Below, one piece after another: positions 41,536-50,781 of a stretch of 64,000 bases of DNA (position 1 is its first letter; the number at the start of each line of letters is the position of its first letter). The position numbers were made by a program, and so were the translations under genes. The DNA comes from Closterium sp. NIES-65. Lineage: Eukaryota > Streptophyta > Zygnematophyceae > Desmidiales > Closteriaceae. The stretch covers positions 1 to 64,000 of the forward strand of contig CANXME010002554.1 of the NCBI GenBank assembly GCA_948144175.1, written 5' to 3'. Below the pieces are notes generated by a model. The model saw only the letters and a list, made by a program, of their open reading frames with translations. It had not been told where the DNA came from and did not search any database.

Positions 41536-44500
41536 ATGTCTGCAAGGAAGGAGAGGAGCTCCTCCAACGGCTCCCCAGGCACTACTCCTACTCCACCTCC
41601 TACCTCTGGCCTACAGACAGAGGAAGGCACTACCGCAAGACCAGCAGCTGGGTCCACGGAAACACCAGCAGGCTTCGATTCAAACATGATGGAGAAATTT
41701 TTCTCCTTCATGTCCTTCTACGAGCAACACCAGCAAGGAGTGCCTGCGCAGTCAAACAACAGCAACAACAATGTTACTCCGATGAGCCTCGACGGCTCAT
41801 CCTATGCACGCGGGATGCAACAACAACAACAGCAGCCTACCTTTGCGCCGTATGAGCCCCAACGTGGCTCCGTCAGCTTCATGCCGCAACCGCAACCTGC
41901 ATCGGGACAAGAAAGGACGTTGGACGCGTTACAAGTCCAATCGCAATTCGCGCACGTCCTAAAACTACAAACGACAAAGCCTTTCGACGACAAAGATTTC
42001 TTTACCTGGTCGTTCGAGTTTGAACTGATGATGGAAGGAGCACAGATTCTTGGCTTCTTCGACGGGTCCCTGCCATATCCGACAAACGGGACACAATATG
42101 AGAAGCAGCAGTATACATATCAATCGATGATGGCGTACACGATTCTGCTGAGGAACATCACCCCAACCCAGCAGCAGAACATCAGGACTTACCGAGGCTA
42201 CGGCAACTCCGCGGAGCTCGCGTACAACCACCTGAAGAACCTGTATCAAGCAACAGACAGCGTAAACCAAAGCAGGTTAATGGCGCAGTTGACAACGATT
42301 GAAATGAAACCAGGCGAGAAAGGCATGGCTTATATCAGCCGCTGCCGCGAACTGCGCGACAAGCTCCTTCGATGCGGCGGGTCAATTTCAGAAGACGCCT
42401 TTGTCACGGTGGTCATCGGCGGTCTCGGCCCCCACTGGCGCTCCACTCGCGCCATATTACGAGCACACGGGAGGATCTCCGAAGCGGCACTCTGCGCCGA
42501 AATTCATGCTGAGCAGCAGGACATGGACCTGCAAGAAGAAAGACACAAGAAGAAAGCTTTAGCACCAGAATTTGCTTTTCACACTCAGCGACGACACAAC
42601 GGCAACAACAATCGACAACAGCAAGTGAAAACGGTACCTCCGTTCTGCCACATCTGCAAAACCTCGGGCCATCCTCGCACGCATTGCCCGTCTCGTGAGA
42701 CGACACCACAGCGACAACTGCGGCCTTCAAGCTCCCAAGTTGCTTCAACGCAAGCAAGTCCGACAACCACGATCCAAGCTTCAACGGCTTCAACTGGACA
42801 ACCTGCACAAGGAGCAAGAAGCATCGTCAACTGCATGGTAAAGATAAACGATTCCTGCATTACAAAGTCGCCACCCTACTACTCACCAGAAGAGGAGCTC
42901 GACAACAGGACGCCTCGCCGCGAATCACTCCAGCCGAATCCGACGTACGCCGCCATCGCTCAAAGCGAACCGTCCGGCCAAGACACTTGGTTCTTGGATA
43001 GTTGCTACGGACAACACATGTGTTCCTCCGGGCGCTTCGTACAACGCGAACATCGACTCCAGCGAGAAGTAGTCATCACGGTCGCCAACAACCAGAACCT
43101 GCGCACAAGGCGACAAGGAGTCGTTCAGCTTCGATCAAGAGAGACCAACGTTATACTACACATGTCAAAAGTACTCATCGCAGAAGGACTCGGTTACAAC
43201 TTACTGAGTGTTAGCCAGCTGATGGCGAAGGGGATTCACTTGGAAGCCGACAGCACCACCCAAGAATTTAAGTCATACCACGGGAGGGGCGGCCTCTACA
43301 TCGGGAAAGCAGTGTTGAAGAATAACGTCTTCGTTCTTGACTTCGTCCCCGACCTGGGCACTGCAGACAGCGACGCCATCGTCAACTTTACCGACTGGAC
43401 ACACCCTCCGGACCTCGATCCTGATTTCAGTCCAGGAGGCTTCTGGTACTCACACACCATCCCTGAAGCAGAGCGAACACGAGCATTAGCAACAATTCAA
43501 CAATCGACAGCAGCAGAGACAACATCGGCAGCAGCAGAGACAACATCGGCAGCAGCAGAGACAACATCGGCAGCAGCAGAGACAACATCGGCAGCAGCAG
43601 AGACAACATCGGCAGCAGCAGAGACAACATCGGCAGCAGCAACAACATCGGCAGCAGCAGGAACAACAACACCAGTCATCGTCGACGAAACACCACCAAC
43701 ACCCACACAACAGTTGAACCCGACTCAACGAGAAGTCCACCGCAGCGCCAACTTCATCGCCAGCTTCTACTCCAACTCCGACGCATATCAATGTTCACCC
43801 GGACACCGCGCCTCCGAAGACATCTTGCACGCACGCACAGGACATCCAAGTAACACGGTGTTAAATAATACGATACGAGCAGGAGTACTAGACAAAGACT
43901 CACTACTACTACTCGACGGCAGAGAACTTCAACGTGCACGGGGGACTTGCCTCATCTGCCCCGAGGCCGACTTACCACATCGACCTTTTTCTTCTCACCA
44001 CAACCCGAGCGCACCTGCATACGCACCACTCGAAAAAGTCTACAGCGACATCCTCTACAATCGAGAACCAGGCCAAGTAACCTATAATTACACGATTACC
44101 TTCATCGACGCCGCCACTCGATACGTCTGGCATCGCAACCTACCCAGCCGCGACATGGCACTCGCAGCATTCGCCGCTTGGCTACCGGTAGCAGAAAGGG
44201 AATCAGGAACGCAGCTGAAAAGCTTCCAGTCAGACGGAGGTGGCGAATACACCTCTCAGCGCTTCAAGCAGTACCTGGCGGAAAGGAAGATCAAGCAACT
44301 CCTCTCCCTTCCCTACGCACATCAGCAGCAGGGTGTTGCAGAAAGAATGAACAGGACCCTGCAGAACAGCATGCGCAAACTGCTACGTGGCATGCGGCTA
44401 CCCAACCACCAGTGGCCAGCAGCAATGGACCATGCTGTCATGCTGCACAACTTGCTTTTGTCGTCGTCACTCCCGAACAACGCATCACCGCATCTGCTGT

Positions 44501-44709
44501 GGACAGGAAAGCAGGGCAGCACAAAAATGTTACGAGTATTTGGGTGCATGGTACAGTACCGACCCCCAGAAGCACGAGCGGGAAGATTTTCGCAACGGGC
44601 ACAGTGGGGACTACACCTCGGCATCGAGAAAAATTACAACGCGTGGAGAATCTTCGACGTCCACACAAAAGAAACAGTAGCAGCACGTGATGTGATCTTC
44701 TACGAATGA
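41536..44709 (+). CDS. copia Gag-Pol part 1: Gag, protease, integrase (copy E)
   Basis: 1057 codons from MSARKERSSSNGS. Low-complexity amino terminus to ~110; UBN2-type Gag domain ~140-330 (FFTWSFEFELMMEGAQIL; YISRCRELRDKLLRCGGSI); zinc knuckle CHICKTSGHPRTHC at ~370; protease motif WFLDSCYGQHMC with Asp ~488; AAAETTS heptads ~657-708; integrase zinc-binding HARTGH ~765 and CLIC; catalytic triad Asp ~838 (YSDIL), Asp ~900 (QSDGGGEY), Glu 936 (GVAERMNRTL), spaced as expected for copia integrases. Translation stops at TGA 44707-44709, where copy C has CGA in the same block; the same frame continues after it. Assembles with the RT part to form virus-like particles if read through. Confidence 0.92.
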   Translation: MSARKERSSSNGSPGTTPTPPPTSGLQTEEGTTARPAAGSTETPAGFDSNMMEKFFSFMSFYEQHQQGVPAQSNNSNNNVTPMSLDGSSYARGMQQQQQQPTFAPYEPQRGSVSFMPQPQPASGQERTLDALQVQSQFAHVLKLQTTKPFDDKDFFTWSFEFELMMEGAQILGFFDGSLPYPTNGTQYEKQQYTYQSMMAYTILLRNITPTQQQNIRTYRGYGNSAELAYNHLKNLYQATDSVNQSRLMAQLTTIEMKPGEKGMAYISRCRELRDKLLRCGGSISEDAFVTVVIGGLGPHWRSTRAILRAHGRISEAALCAEIHAEQQDMDLQEERHKKKALAPEFAFHTQRRHNGNNNRQQQVKTVPPFCHICKTSGHPRTHCPSRETTPQRQLRPSSSQVASTQASPTTTIQASTASTGQPAQGARSIVNCMVKINDSCITKSPPYYSPEEELDNRTPRRESLQPNPTYAAIAQSEPSGQDTWFLDSCYGQHMCSSGRFVQREHRLQREVVITVANNQNLRTRRQGVVQLRSRETNVILHMSKVLIAEGLGYNLLSVSQLMAKGIHLEADSTTQEFKSYHGRGGLYIGKAVLKNNVFVLDFVPDLGTADSDAIVNFTDWTHPPDLDPDFSPGGFWYSHTIPEAERTRALATIQQSTAAETTSAAAETTSAAAETTSAAAETTSAAAETTSAAAETTSAAATTSAAAGTTTPVIVDETPPTPTQQLNPTQREVHRSANFIASFYSNSDAYQCSPGHRASEDILHARTGHPSNTVLNNTIRAGVLDKDSLLLLDGRELQRARGTCLICPEADLPHRPFSSHHNPSAPAYAPLEKVYSDILYNREPGQVTYNYTITFIDAATRYVWHRNLPSRDMALAAFAAWLPVAERESGTQLKSFQSDGGGEYTSQRFKQYLAERKIKQLLSLPYAHQQQGVAERMNRTLQNSMRKLLRGMRLPNHQWPAAMDHAVMLHNLLLSSSLPNNASPHLLWTGKQGSTKMLRVFGCMVQYRPPEARAGRFSQRAQWGLHLGIEKNYNAWRIFDVHTKETVAARDVIFYE
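43503..43662 (+). repeat. 21-bp coding minisatellite (AAAETTS heptads)
   Basis: About seven units of CAGCAGCAGAGACAACATCGG-type sequence in the spacer between protease and integrase. Copy C has the same array, and D1 inserted in it. Confidence 0.92.
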
Positions 44710-45119
44710 CTCACCCTTCAGACGTACCTCGCCAACTTGCACGAGAATCGGGACCCCACAGGTGGCTTTCGTGGTGACCGAGCCTTCGCCTCAGCAGCGG
44801 ACGAAGCAGACTGGGATGAACAAAACGTCGACAACGCATCGGAGGAAGCCGGATCTCTCCCGTACTGCTCCGTCGATGTGCCCATGGATGAAGATAATCC
44901 CCGCGACAGTAACAACGCCGAAGTCTTCTACCACTTCGCCGACAACGGTTACGTAACACCTGCGACAGTCAACACCAACGAAGCAGAAAGGATAGGGCCA
45001 AATTTCATCCCCGACCCAGAAGCGGGAGACGAAGCAGCTTATCCCGAGGACCCAAAACTCCCTCGATACTCACAGACTGGGCTACAAATCCTTGGCCTCG
45101 TCACCGCAGTCCACGGGAC
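44710..45119 (+). CDS. copia Pol part 2: integrase-RT spacer (copy E)
   Basis: Same frame as the upstream part. Acidic spacer with FRGDRAFASAADEADWDEQNV, PYCSVDVPMDEDN, EVFYHFADNGYVT and GPNFIPDPEAGDEAAYPED, ending GLVTAVHGT where copy F interrupts. An independent product from the first Met (44737) is unlikely. Confidence 0.85.
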
Positions 45120-45251
45120 TGTGAAAGAGAGAACGAGAATGGAATGACTATGAAAGAAGTGAGTACAAATAGGAAACCCTAATTGGGTTGTACCCCCTAT
45201 GGGATACCCCACTATAGCCTACACAATAGTATAAGCTATATAGTTCTGACA
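45120..45251 (-). repeat. 3' LTR of copy F (132 bp)
   Basis: TGTGAAAGAGAGAACG...GTTCTGACA. The minus-strand polypurine tract TATGGGGGTG (45261-45252) adjoins it. Confidence 0.95.
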
Positions 45252-45462
45252 CACCCCCATAGGCAAAGTGGGGGAGAACAAAGGGTCACAAGACCAGTCA
45301 AGCAAAGCAAAGCAAAGCTCAGGGTGGATCACAAAGTCACCACACATTCTGAGCACAAGTTCAAGGCCACATGGCCAGTTCACATGCAAGATCATATATA
45401 GAGATATACAAGAGTCAAGTAAGCAAGAGCAAGAGTATATATAGGCGAAGGTACAAGCAAGG

Positions 45463-48400
45463 TCAAGAGGAGAGCAAGTGAGGCAAGACAGGCACAAGAC
45501 CCAACTGCGTGCAACAACGCTGATGATCACAAGGCGCAAGTGCCTTGGTGAAGACATCAGCAGTGTTGGCCTCAGAGGCCACGTACGCAAGTCGCAACTG
45601 TCCACGCTGCTGTAGCTCACGAGCAAGAAAGTAGCGGAGAGCAATGTGCTTCGTTCTGTGCTCCAGTCTCTGCTCTCGACACAAGGCCAGCATGGCCTTG
45701 TTGTCTACGTACAGGACTGGAGGAGAACGAGGCTGCTCTCCAAGGTCGGTCAACAGGTAGGTGAGCCAGCGTAACTCCTGTGCAGCCATAGCCCCGGCGT
45801 AGATCTCAGCCTCACAACTGGAGCCGAGAACAGAAGACGAGCGGGTAGCCCGCCACGAAACAGAGCCGGAACCAAGGCTGAAGGTGTAACCCTGTGACGA
45901 CCGCTGCGTAGCCTGGTCGTCAGCCCAAGAAGCGTCCGCGTGCCCAGTGAGGACCACTGGACTGCGCCCTCCAAGCACTAGCCCCATGCCCGACGTACTG
46001 CACAAGTAGCGCAACACCCTCTTCGCTGCAGCCATGTGCTCTGGTCGGTGTCTCCCAGGAGCAACATAGCGTGCGAGAATGCTAAGAGGGTATGCAAGGT
46101 CAGGTCGTGTGCAGGTCATCAGGTACATGAGGCAGCCAACAAGCTCTGCATACGGGCCACTCGACTCTACGGACTCATCCGAAGGCAGAGCTGAGAGCGA
46201 GTGGCGAGTAGGCAGAGGAGTGGCCTGAGGCGAGGAGTACGTGAAGCCGAAGCGCTGAAGGACCTGCTGCACCATGTGTGACTGAGTCAGGGTAATGGTG
46301 CGGCGTGCTCTGTCCCGGGTGATCTGCAAGCCAAGATAGCTGCGCAGTTCACCCAGGTCAGTGCACGTGTGTCTCTTCTGCAGCTCGGACTTCACGTAGG
46401 CGAGTCCAGCAGTGTCAGCTGTGGCAAAGACCAAGTCGTCGACGTACACGAGGATGTAGAACGGCGGCAGAGAGGTGTCGGTGCGCAGAAACAGCGACGG
46501 GTCGGCAGTAGAAGGAGCAAACCCAAGTGCCGCGAGCGTAGTCCTCAGTGTGTCGTGCCACTCACGTGGCGCCTGGCGGAGACCGTAGACTGGACGCCGG
46601 AGACTCCACTGGGTGCCAGGAGGGAAAGACCCAGTGAAGCCAGGTGGGCGACGCAGCCAGATCTCCTCGTGCAGGCTGCCCTGCAAGAAAGCTGTGCTGA
46701 AGTCGAGAGAGTGCAGCTCGTAGTCACGGTGAGCAGCAACGTGCAGCAGGACCCGAAGAGTGGTCATCTTCGGGGTGGGGGAGAAGGTCTGAAAGTAGTC
46801 AACCCCCTGCCGCTGACTGAAGCCACGAGCCACGTAACGCGCCTTGAAGACAGGCGGAGAACCCGGCGGCCGCTTCACCCTGAAAATCCACATGCCACTG
46901 ACGATGTTCGCCCCAGGGGGGGGAACAGCGTCAACGTAGGTGCCTGTGGACTTCCAGGAAGCCATCTCTGCATCCATAGCTGCCTGCCACTGAGAGGAGT
47001 AGGGACCCTCTATCGCCTCCGCGTAAGAGCGCGGAGTCGGGATGTCTGGTGCATCCGGGTCTCCCTCAGGGGCTAGCAGTACAGACGCGAGACGAGGTGA
47101 AGCGGCGGCCAGACACTGGAACTCCTCCTGCCTGTCCTCAAGGACGTCCGTGCCAAGGGCACACTCACCCCCGACGGACGGAGGACAGGCGGACTCAGAC
47201 TCAGTGACAAGACGGGCAGCGTAGTCTAGACGACAGCGCGCAGCAAAGTCGACAAGCTCAGTGACAAGGGCAGACGCAGCAGACGACTCGAAGGAAGGGT
47301 CAGTGACAGCCGTAGCAAGGAGACGCGTGACAGTAGGACTGGCAGCACGAAGGGAGTCCGACTCTGGGTCGGCAAGAGCAGGAAGAGAGGAAGCAGGAGG
47401 AGAAGGCAAAGGGGCACGCAGAGGAGCAGTGGACGGACGCAGTGACATCCGGTGCGTGCCAGGGACAGGAGGAGGACGCTGACGCGACCCGCGACCACTA
47501 GCGCGCTCAGTACGAACAGGCGACACAGGACGAGACGCAGGCTCACGACGCTCAGTAAGACCTCCAGTCGGACCAGTGTAGGGAGACGGAGCAGGCAAAG
47601 GGGAGGCAGGCTGTAGCTGTGACTGTGACCGGACAGGCTGCGGACCCTCTAAGGGAGGAGGAGGAGGAGGCGGAAGACCAAGAACCTGCTGCAGGAGCGG
47701 AACGAAGTAAGGTCGGGGCCGCGCGGCGACACCAGAAACAGCAGGAACAGTACCAGCAGCCCCGGCAGGAGTACCCACTCCAGCAGCACCTCCAGCAGCA
47801 CCACCAGAAGCTCCAGAACCTCCAGCAGCAGCACCAGGAGCACTGTCAGTCGGACCGCCAACGGCAGGCTCAGCGCCAACACCCTCAGTAGCACCAGCTC
47901 CAGGAGAACTCTCAGACCCAGCAGCTCCAGCACCCACAGTACGAGCACCGGCGGGACGCGAGGCAGCAGTACCCTCAGCAGCCGAAGAACCACCAGCACC
48001 AGCAGCACACCTCCAGCGCCTGGCAAACCACTCACGCAGCTCCTGCGGGGAGAGTGGCTCCCGGCGAGACGAAGCACCCCCAGGCACAGCACCCCCAGGC
48101 TCAGCACCCCCAGGCACAGCACCCCCAGGCTCGGCACCTCCAGGCTCAGCACCCCCAGACGCAGCACCCCCAGGCTCAGCACCCCTAGGCACAGCACCCC
48201 CAGGCTCAGCACCCCCAGGCTCAGCACCCCCAGGCTCAGCACCCCCAGGCTCAGCACCCCCAGACTCCGCACCCCCAGGCTCAGCTCCCGCAGCAGCACC
48301 AGAGTCACCAGTGACCTCGACAGGCTCGACCGCGTCTACCTGGGACACACCCGAAGGGGCAGGACCCTGAGGGGGGAGGGGGACTACCGAGGGGGGACCT

Positions 48401-50781
48401 GGTACCAGGAAGAGCGGGGGTGGGGGGAGGGACGGAGTGCGGTAGGGGAAGAGGCGGTAGTAGGGTACCGACTCGTCGAACGTGACGTCCTGGGAGGACA
48501 GAACACGTCGAGAGGTGGGGTGGTAAAACTGCCACCCAGGGGCGTCGGGGGGGAACCCCAGGAAGACGCAGGGAGAAGCACGAGGGGACAGCTTGTCCGC
48601 AGACACGTCGCGAACAAACGCCCGAGATCCCCAGACCCGGAACACCGACGCATCGCCAACCTTCCCCGTCCACAGCAGGGCTGGGGAGGTCTCCGGTCGA
48701 GAGACCCTGGGGTGGAGGTTGATCTGGTGCGCAGCGTACCTGACCGCAAACGGCCACAGAAAATGGGGAGCAGCCGCATGCATCATGGACGTACGAGCGA
48801 CGTCCATGACCATGCCAATGCGGCGCTCAGCAATCCCATTCTGCTGTGGTGAGTCCGGAAGCGTGAAGGTCTGACGGATGCCTCGTGCACGACAGTAGGC
48901 ACTCAGGAAGCCAGAGGAGAACTCTCCGCCTCTGTCCGAGTGCAGACGCAAAACAGGGAAGTCAGAGCCAAAGCCCCTCCTAAGCTGGAGACGAGCTGCG
49001 CGGATCCAGTCGATCAACACCGCAGTGACCTCACCCTTGCTGCGCAAGGGGAAGACTGTGGTGTAACGCGAGTAGTCGTCAACCACCAGCAGGAAGTAGC
49101 GCTCCTGACCGTGTCCACGGACGCGGGCTGGGCCCCACACGTCCATGTGAAGCGTCTGCAACGGGGCCTCTGTCGGAGGAAACTGGGAGGAGTGAGGGGC
49201 AGCCCGCTGGCGCCCCTCGACACAGGGGACACAGGTAGGGCCAGGGCCCGGAGGAAGGGGAGGGAGAGACCGGGGAAGACCAGACACAAGGACTCGCGAG
49301 GCCATGCCTCTGAGCCGAAGCAGAGAGGGGTGGCCAAGGCGGTGGTGCCAGAGGAGGGTCTCGTGAGACAGACGACGACACGAGCAGGGGGCAGACTCAG
49401 GACCAGACCTGGACGCTGCAGCAAACACCTGACCAGACGAAGGGACCCTACCAGACTCAGCACCTGGAGGAGAAGCAGTGGTCAGTGTGTACAGGCTCGA
49501 CCCTGGCCGACGTGTAAACGTAGCCAGGTGGCGACCTGTATCCGCCTCCGTGCAGTGGGTCACCCGCTGACGAGCAGGGGTGAACTGGTGGACACCCGCA
49601 TCCTGGAGGTCAGCACCACTCACCAAGTTCGTCGAGAACGAGGGGAGGTAGAGACCAGTCAGGGTGCCAGAGGGGGCCGCCGGACACGGGAGGACAGTGG
49701 AGAAGCGAGACAGGACAGGCCCCCCAGAGGGGTCAGCCAGGGACACCGCAACCGGCCGACTCAGCGGCGTGAGAGTGGTGCGGTCCCTAAAGAAGGAGCG
49801 AGACGCTCCAGAGTCAAGGGTGAAGGTGTGAGAGGCCGAAGCCGACACAGTACCTGAGAGGGCAGACTCACCAGCACCTGAGAGCACAGACGCACTGGCA
49901 CCTAGAGCAGCAGCCTCACTAGTACCTGACGCGGCAGTACCAATGCCCGGGTCGGGCGGGAAACACCGGTAACAGTCATCCTCATCACTACCAGTCACAG
50001 CATACATAGCAGAGAGAATAGCATCAAAATCAAGATCATAAATAGCTACACCAGCCCTAGACAGCTCTCCCCAGCGGGGTATCTCAGCGGCCTCCGGAAA
50101 CTGCTGACGCCAGGCGTCGGTCAGGCGGCCAAAGCAGCGGCGGGCTGTGTGGGCGCCTCCACACCTCTCCCCTGCACGGTCACCGGTGCGAAGAACGTAG
50201 GGGCAGGGACCAAGCGCACCACCACGCTGACGCTGCAAGTACCACTCACGGAGCTGCTGAGGGCCGGGGACGGTGCGAGAGCGCTGCTGCTGCTGTGGCT
50301 GCTGCTGCGGCTGCTGCTGTTGCTGCTGCTGCTGCTGGCGCTGACCACCCCCAGAGCTGCTCCGCTGGGACGAGCCACTCCGACCCCCGCCTCCACCGCC
50401 ACCCCCGCCTCCACCGCCACCCCCGTCTCCACCGCCACCTCCCCCACCAGGACCGTCGCTCCCACCGCTCCCACCGCCTCCTCCGCTACCACCTCCGCCG
50501 CCACCTCCGCCTCCACCGCCGCCACCAGTACCTCCACTCCCGCCACCACCCCCACCGCCACCCCCACTCCCCCCGCCACCCCCACCGCCTCCTCCACCGC
50601 CCCCTCGAGCTCCACCCGCTCCCTTGCCCCCCTTGCTCTTGCCAGAGCGGCGTCTGCCGCTGGGGGCAGACGCCGCGCCGACCGACTCAAAACCAGTGAG
50701 GTCGGCCGCAGCGGCAGAGGCGACAGAGGGCAGCAGGGGGGGAAGGACCACACCCCTCAAAGATGGGGGTGCGAGGGTCAC
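45463..50781 (-). CDS. copia Pol polyprotein, copy F (zinc motif, PR, IN, RT, RNase H)
   Basis: 1772 codons. After an out-of-frame start it has PSVASAAAADLTGFESVG, poly-Gly (~35-130), a Q-rich tract, the CPYVLRTGDR...CGGAHTARRC motif (CX13CX3HX4C, ~190-215) and PRWGELSRAGVAIYDLDFDAILSAMYAV. Protease DSGASRSF is at ~322. Integrase has HRLGH ~479, CVPC ~519, and Asp ~545 (LHMDVWGP), Asp ~614 (HSDRGGEF), Glu ~651 (NGIAERR). A linker of ~500 residues contains PGGAE pentapeptides. RVT_2 starts ~1290 with LDFSTAFLQG and YVDD (~1445). RNase H Asp ~1618 (ADASWAD), Glu ~1657 (CEAEIYAG), Asp ~1692 (YVDNKAM), then EANTADVF ~1740. The true upstream is Gag, one frame away. The product would be cleaved by its own protease. 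Confidence 0.93.
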   Translation of the reverse strand: MTLAPPSLRGVVLPPLLPSVASAAAADLTGFESVGAASAPSGRRRSGKSKGGKGAGGARGGGGGGGGGGGGSGGGGGGGGGSGGTGGGGGGGGGGGGGSGGGGGSGGSDGPGGGGGGGDGGGGGGGGGGGGGGRSGSSQRSSSGGGQRQQQQQQQQQPQQQPQQQQRSRTVPGPQQLREWYLQRQRGGALGPCPYVLRTGDRAGERCGGAHTARRCFGRLTDAWRQQFPEAAEIPRWGELSRAGVAIYDLDFDAILSAMYAVTGSDEDDCYRCFPPDPGIGTAASGTSEAAALGASASVLSGAGESALSGTVSASASHTFTLDSGASRSFFRDRTTLTPLSRPVAVSLADPSGGPVLSRFSTVLPCPAAPSGTLTGLYLPSFSTNLVSGADLQDAGVHQFTPARQRVTHCTEADTGRHLATFTRRPGSSLYTLTTASPPGAESGRVPSSGQVFAAASRSGPESAPCSCRRLSHETLLWHHRLGHPSLLRLRGMASRVLVSGLPRSLPPLPPGPGPTCVPCVEGRQRAAPHSSQFPPTEAPLQTLHMDVWGPARVRGHGQERYFLLVVDDYSRYTTVFPLRSKGEVTAVLIDWIRAARLQLRRGFGSDFPVLRLHSDRGGEFSSGFLSAYCRARGIRQTFTLPDSPQQNGIAERRIGMVMDVARTSMMHAAAPHFLWPFAVRYAAHQINLHPRVSRPETSPALLWTGKVGDASVFRVWGSRAFVRDVSADKLSPRASPCVFLGFPPDAPGWQFYHPTSRRVLSSQDVTFDESVPYYRLFPYRTPSLPPPPLFLVPGPPSVVPLPPQGPAPSGVSQVDAVEPVEVTGDSGAAAGAEPGGAESGGAEPGGAEPGGAEPGGAEPGGAVPRGAEPGGAASGGAEPGGAEPGGAVPGGAEPGGAVPGGASSRREPLSPQELREWFARRWRCAAGAGGSSAAEGTAASRPAGARTVGAGAAGSESSPGAGATEGVGAEPAVGGPTDSAPGAAAGGSGASGGAAGGAAGVGTPAGAAGTVPAVSGVAARPRPYFVPLLQQVLGLPPPPPPPLEGPQPVRSQSQLQPASPLPAPSPYTGPTGGLTERREPASRPVSPVRTERASGRGSRQRPPPVPGTHRMSLRPSTAPLRAPLPSPPASSLPALADPESDSLRAASPTVTRLLATAVTDPSFESSAASALVTELVDFAARCRLDYAARLVTESESACPPSVGGECALGTDVLEDRQEEFQCLAAASPRLASVLLAPEGDPDAPDIPTPRSYAEAIEGPYSSQWQAAMDAEMASWKSTGTYVDAVPPPGANIVSGMWIFRVKRPPGSPPVFKARYVARGFSQRQGVDYFQTFSPTPKMTTLRVLLHVAAHRDYELHSLDFSTAFLQGSLHEEIWLRRPPGFTGSFPPGTQWSLRRPVYGLRQAPREWHDTLRTTLAALGFAPSTADPSLFLRTDTSLPPFYILVYVDDLVFATADTAGLAYVKSELQKRHTCTDLGELRSYLGLQITRDRARRTITLTQSHMVQQVLQRFGFTYSSPQATPLPTRHSLSALPSDESVESSGPYAELVGCLMYLMTCTRPDLAYPLSILARYVAPGRHRPEHMAAAKRVLRYLCSTSGMGLVLGGRSPVVLTGHADASWADDQATQRSSQGYTFSLGSGSVSWRATRSSSVLGSSCEAEIYAGAMAAQELRWLTYLLTDLGEQPRSPPVLYVDNKAMLALCREQRLEHRTKHIALRYFLARELQQRGQLRLAYVASEANTADVFTKALAPCDHQRCCTQLGLVPVLPHLLSS
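48060..48290. repeat. 15-bp minisatellite coding the PGGAE linker (copy F)
   Basis: About fifteen units of CCCCCAGGCTCAGCA-type sequence (plus strand), read as PGGAE-like pentapeptides on the minus strand. Unit numbers differ in copies A (~770-990), D1, D2 (~25170-25350) and G (~57950-58190). Confidence 0.9.
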
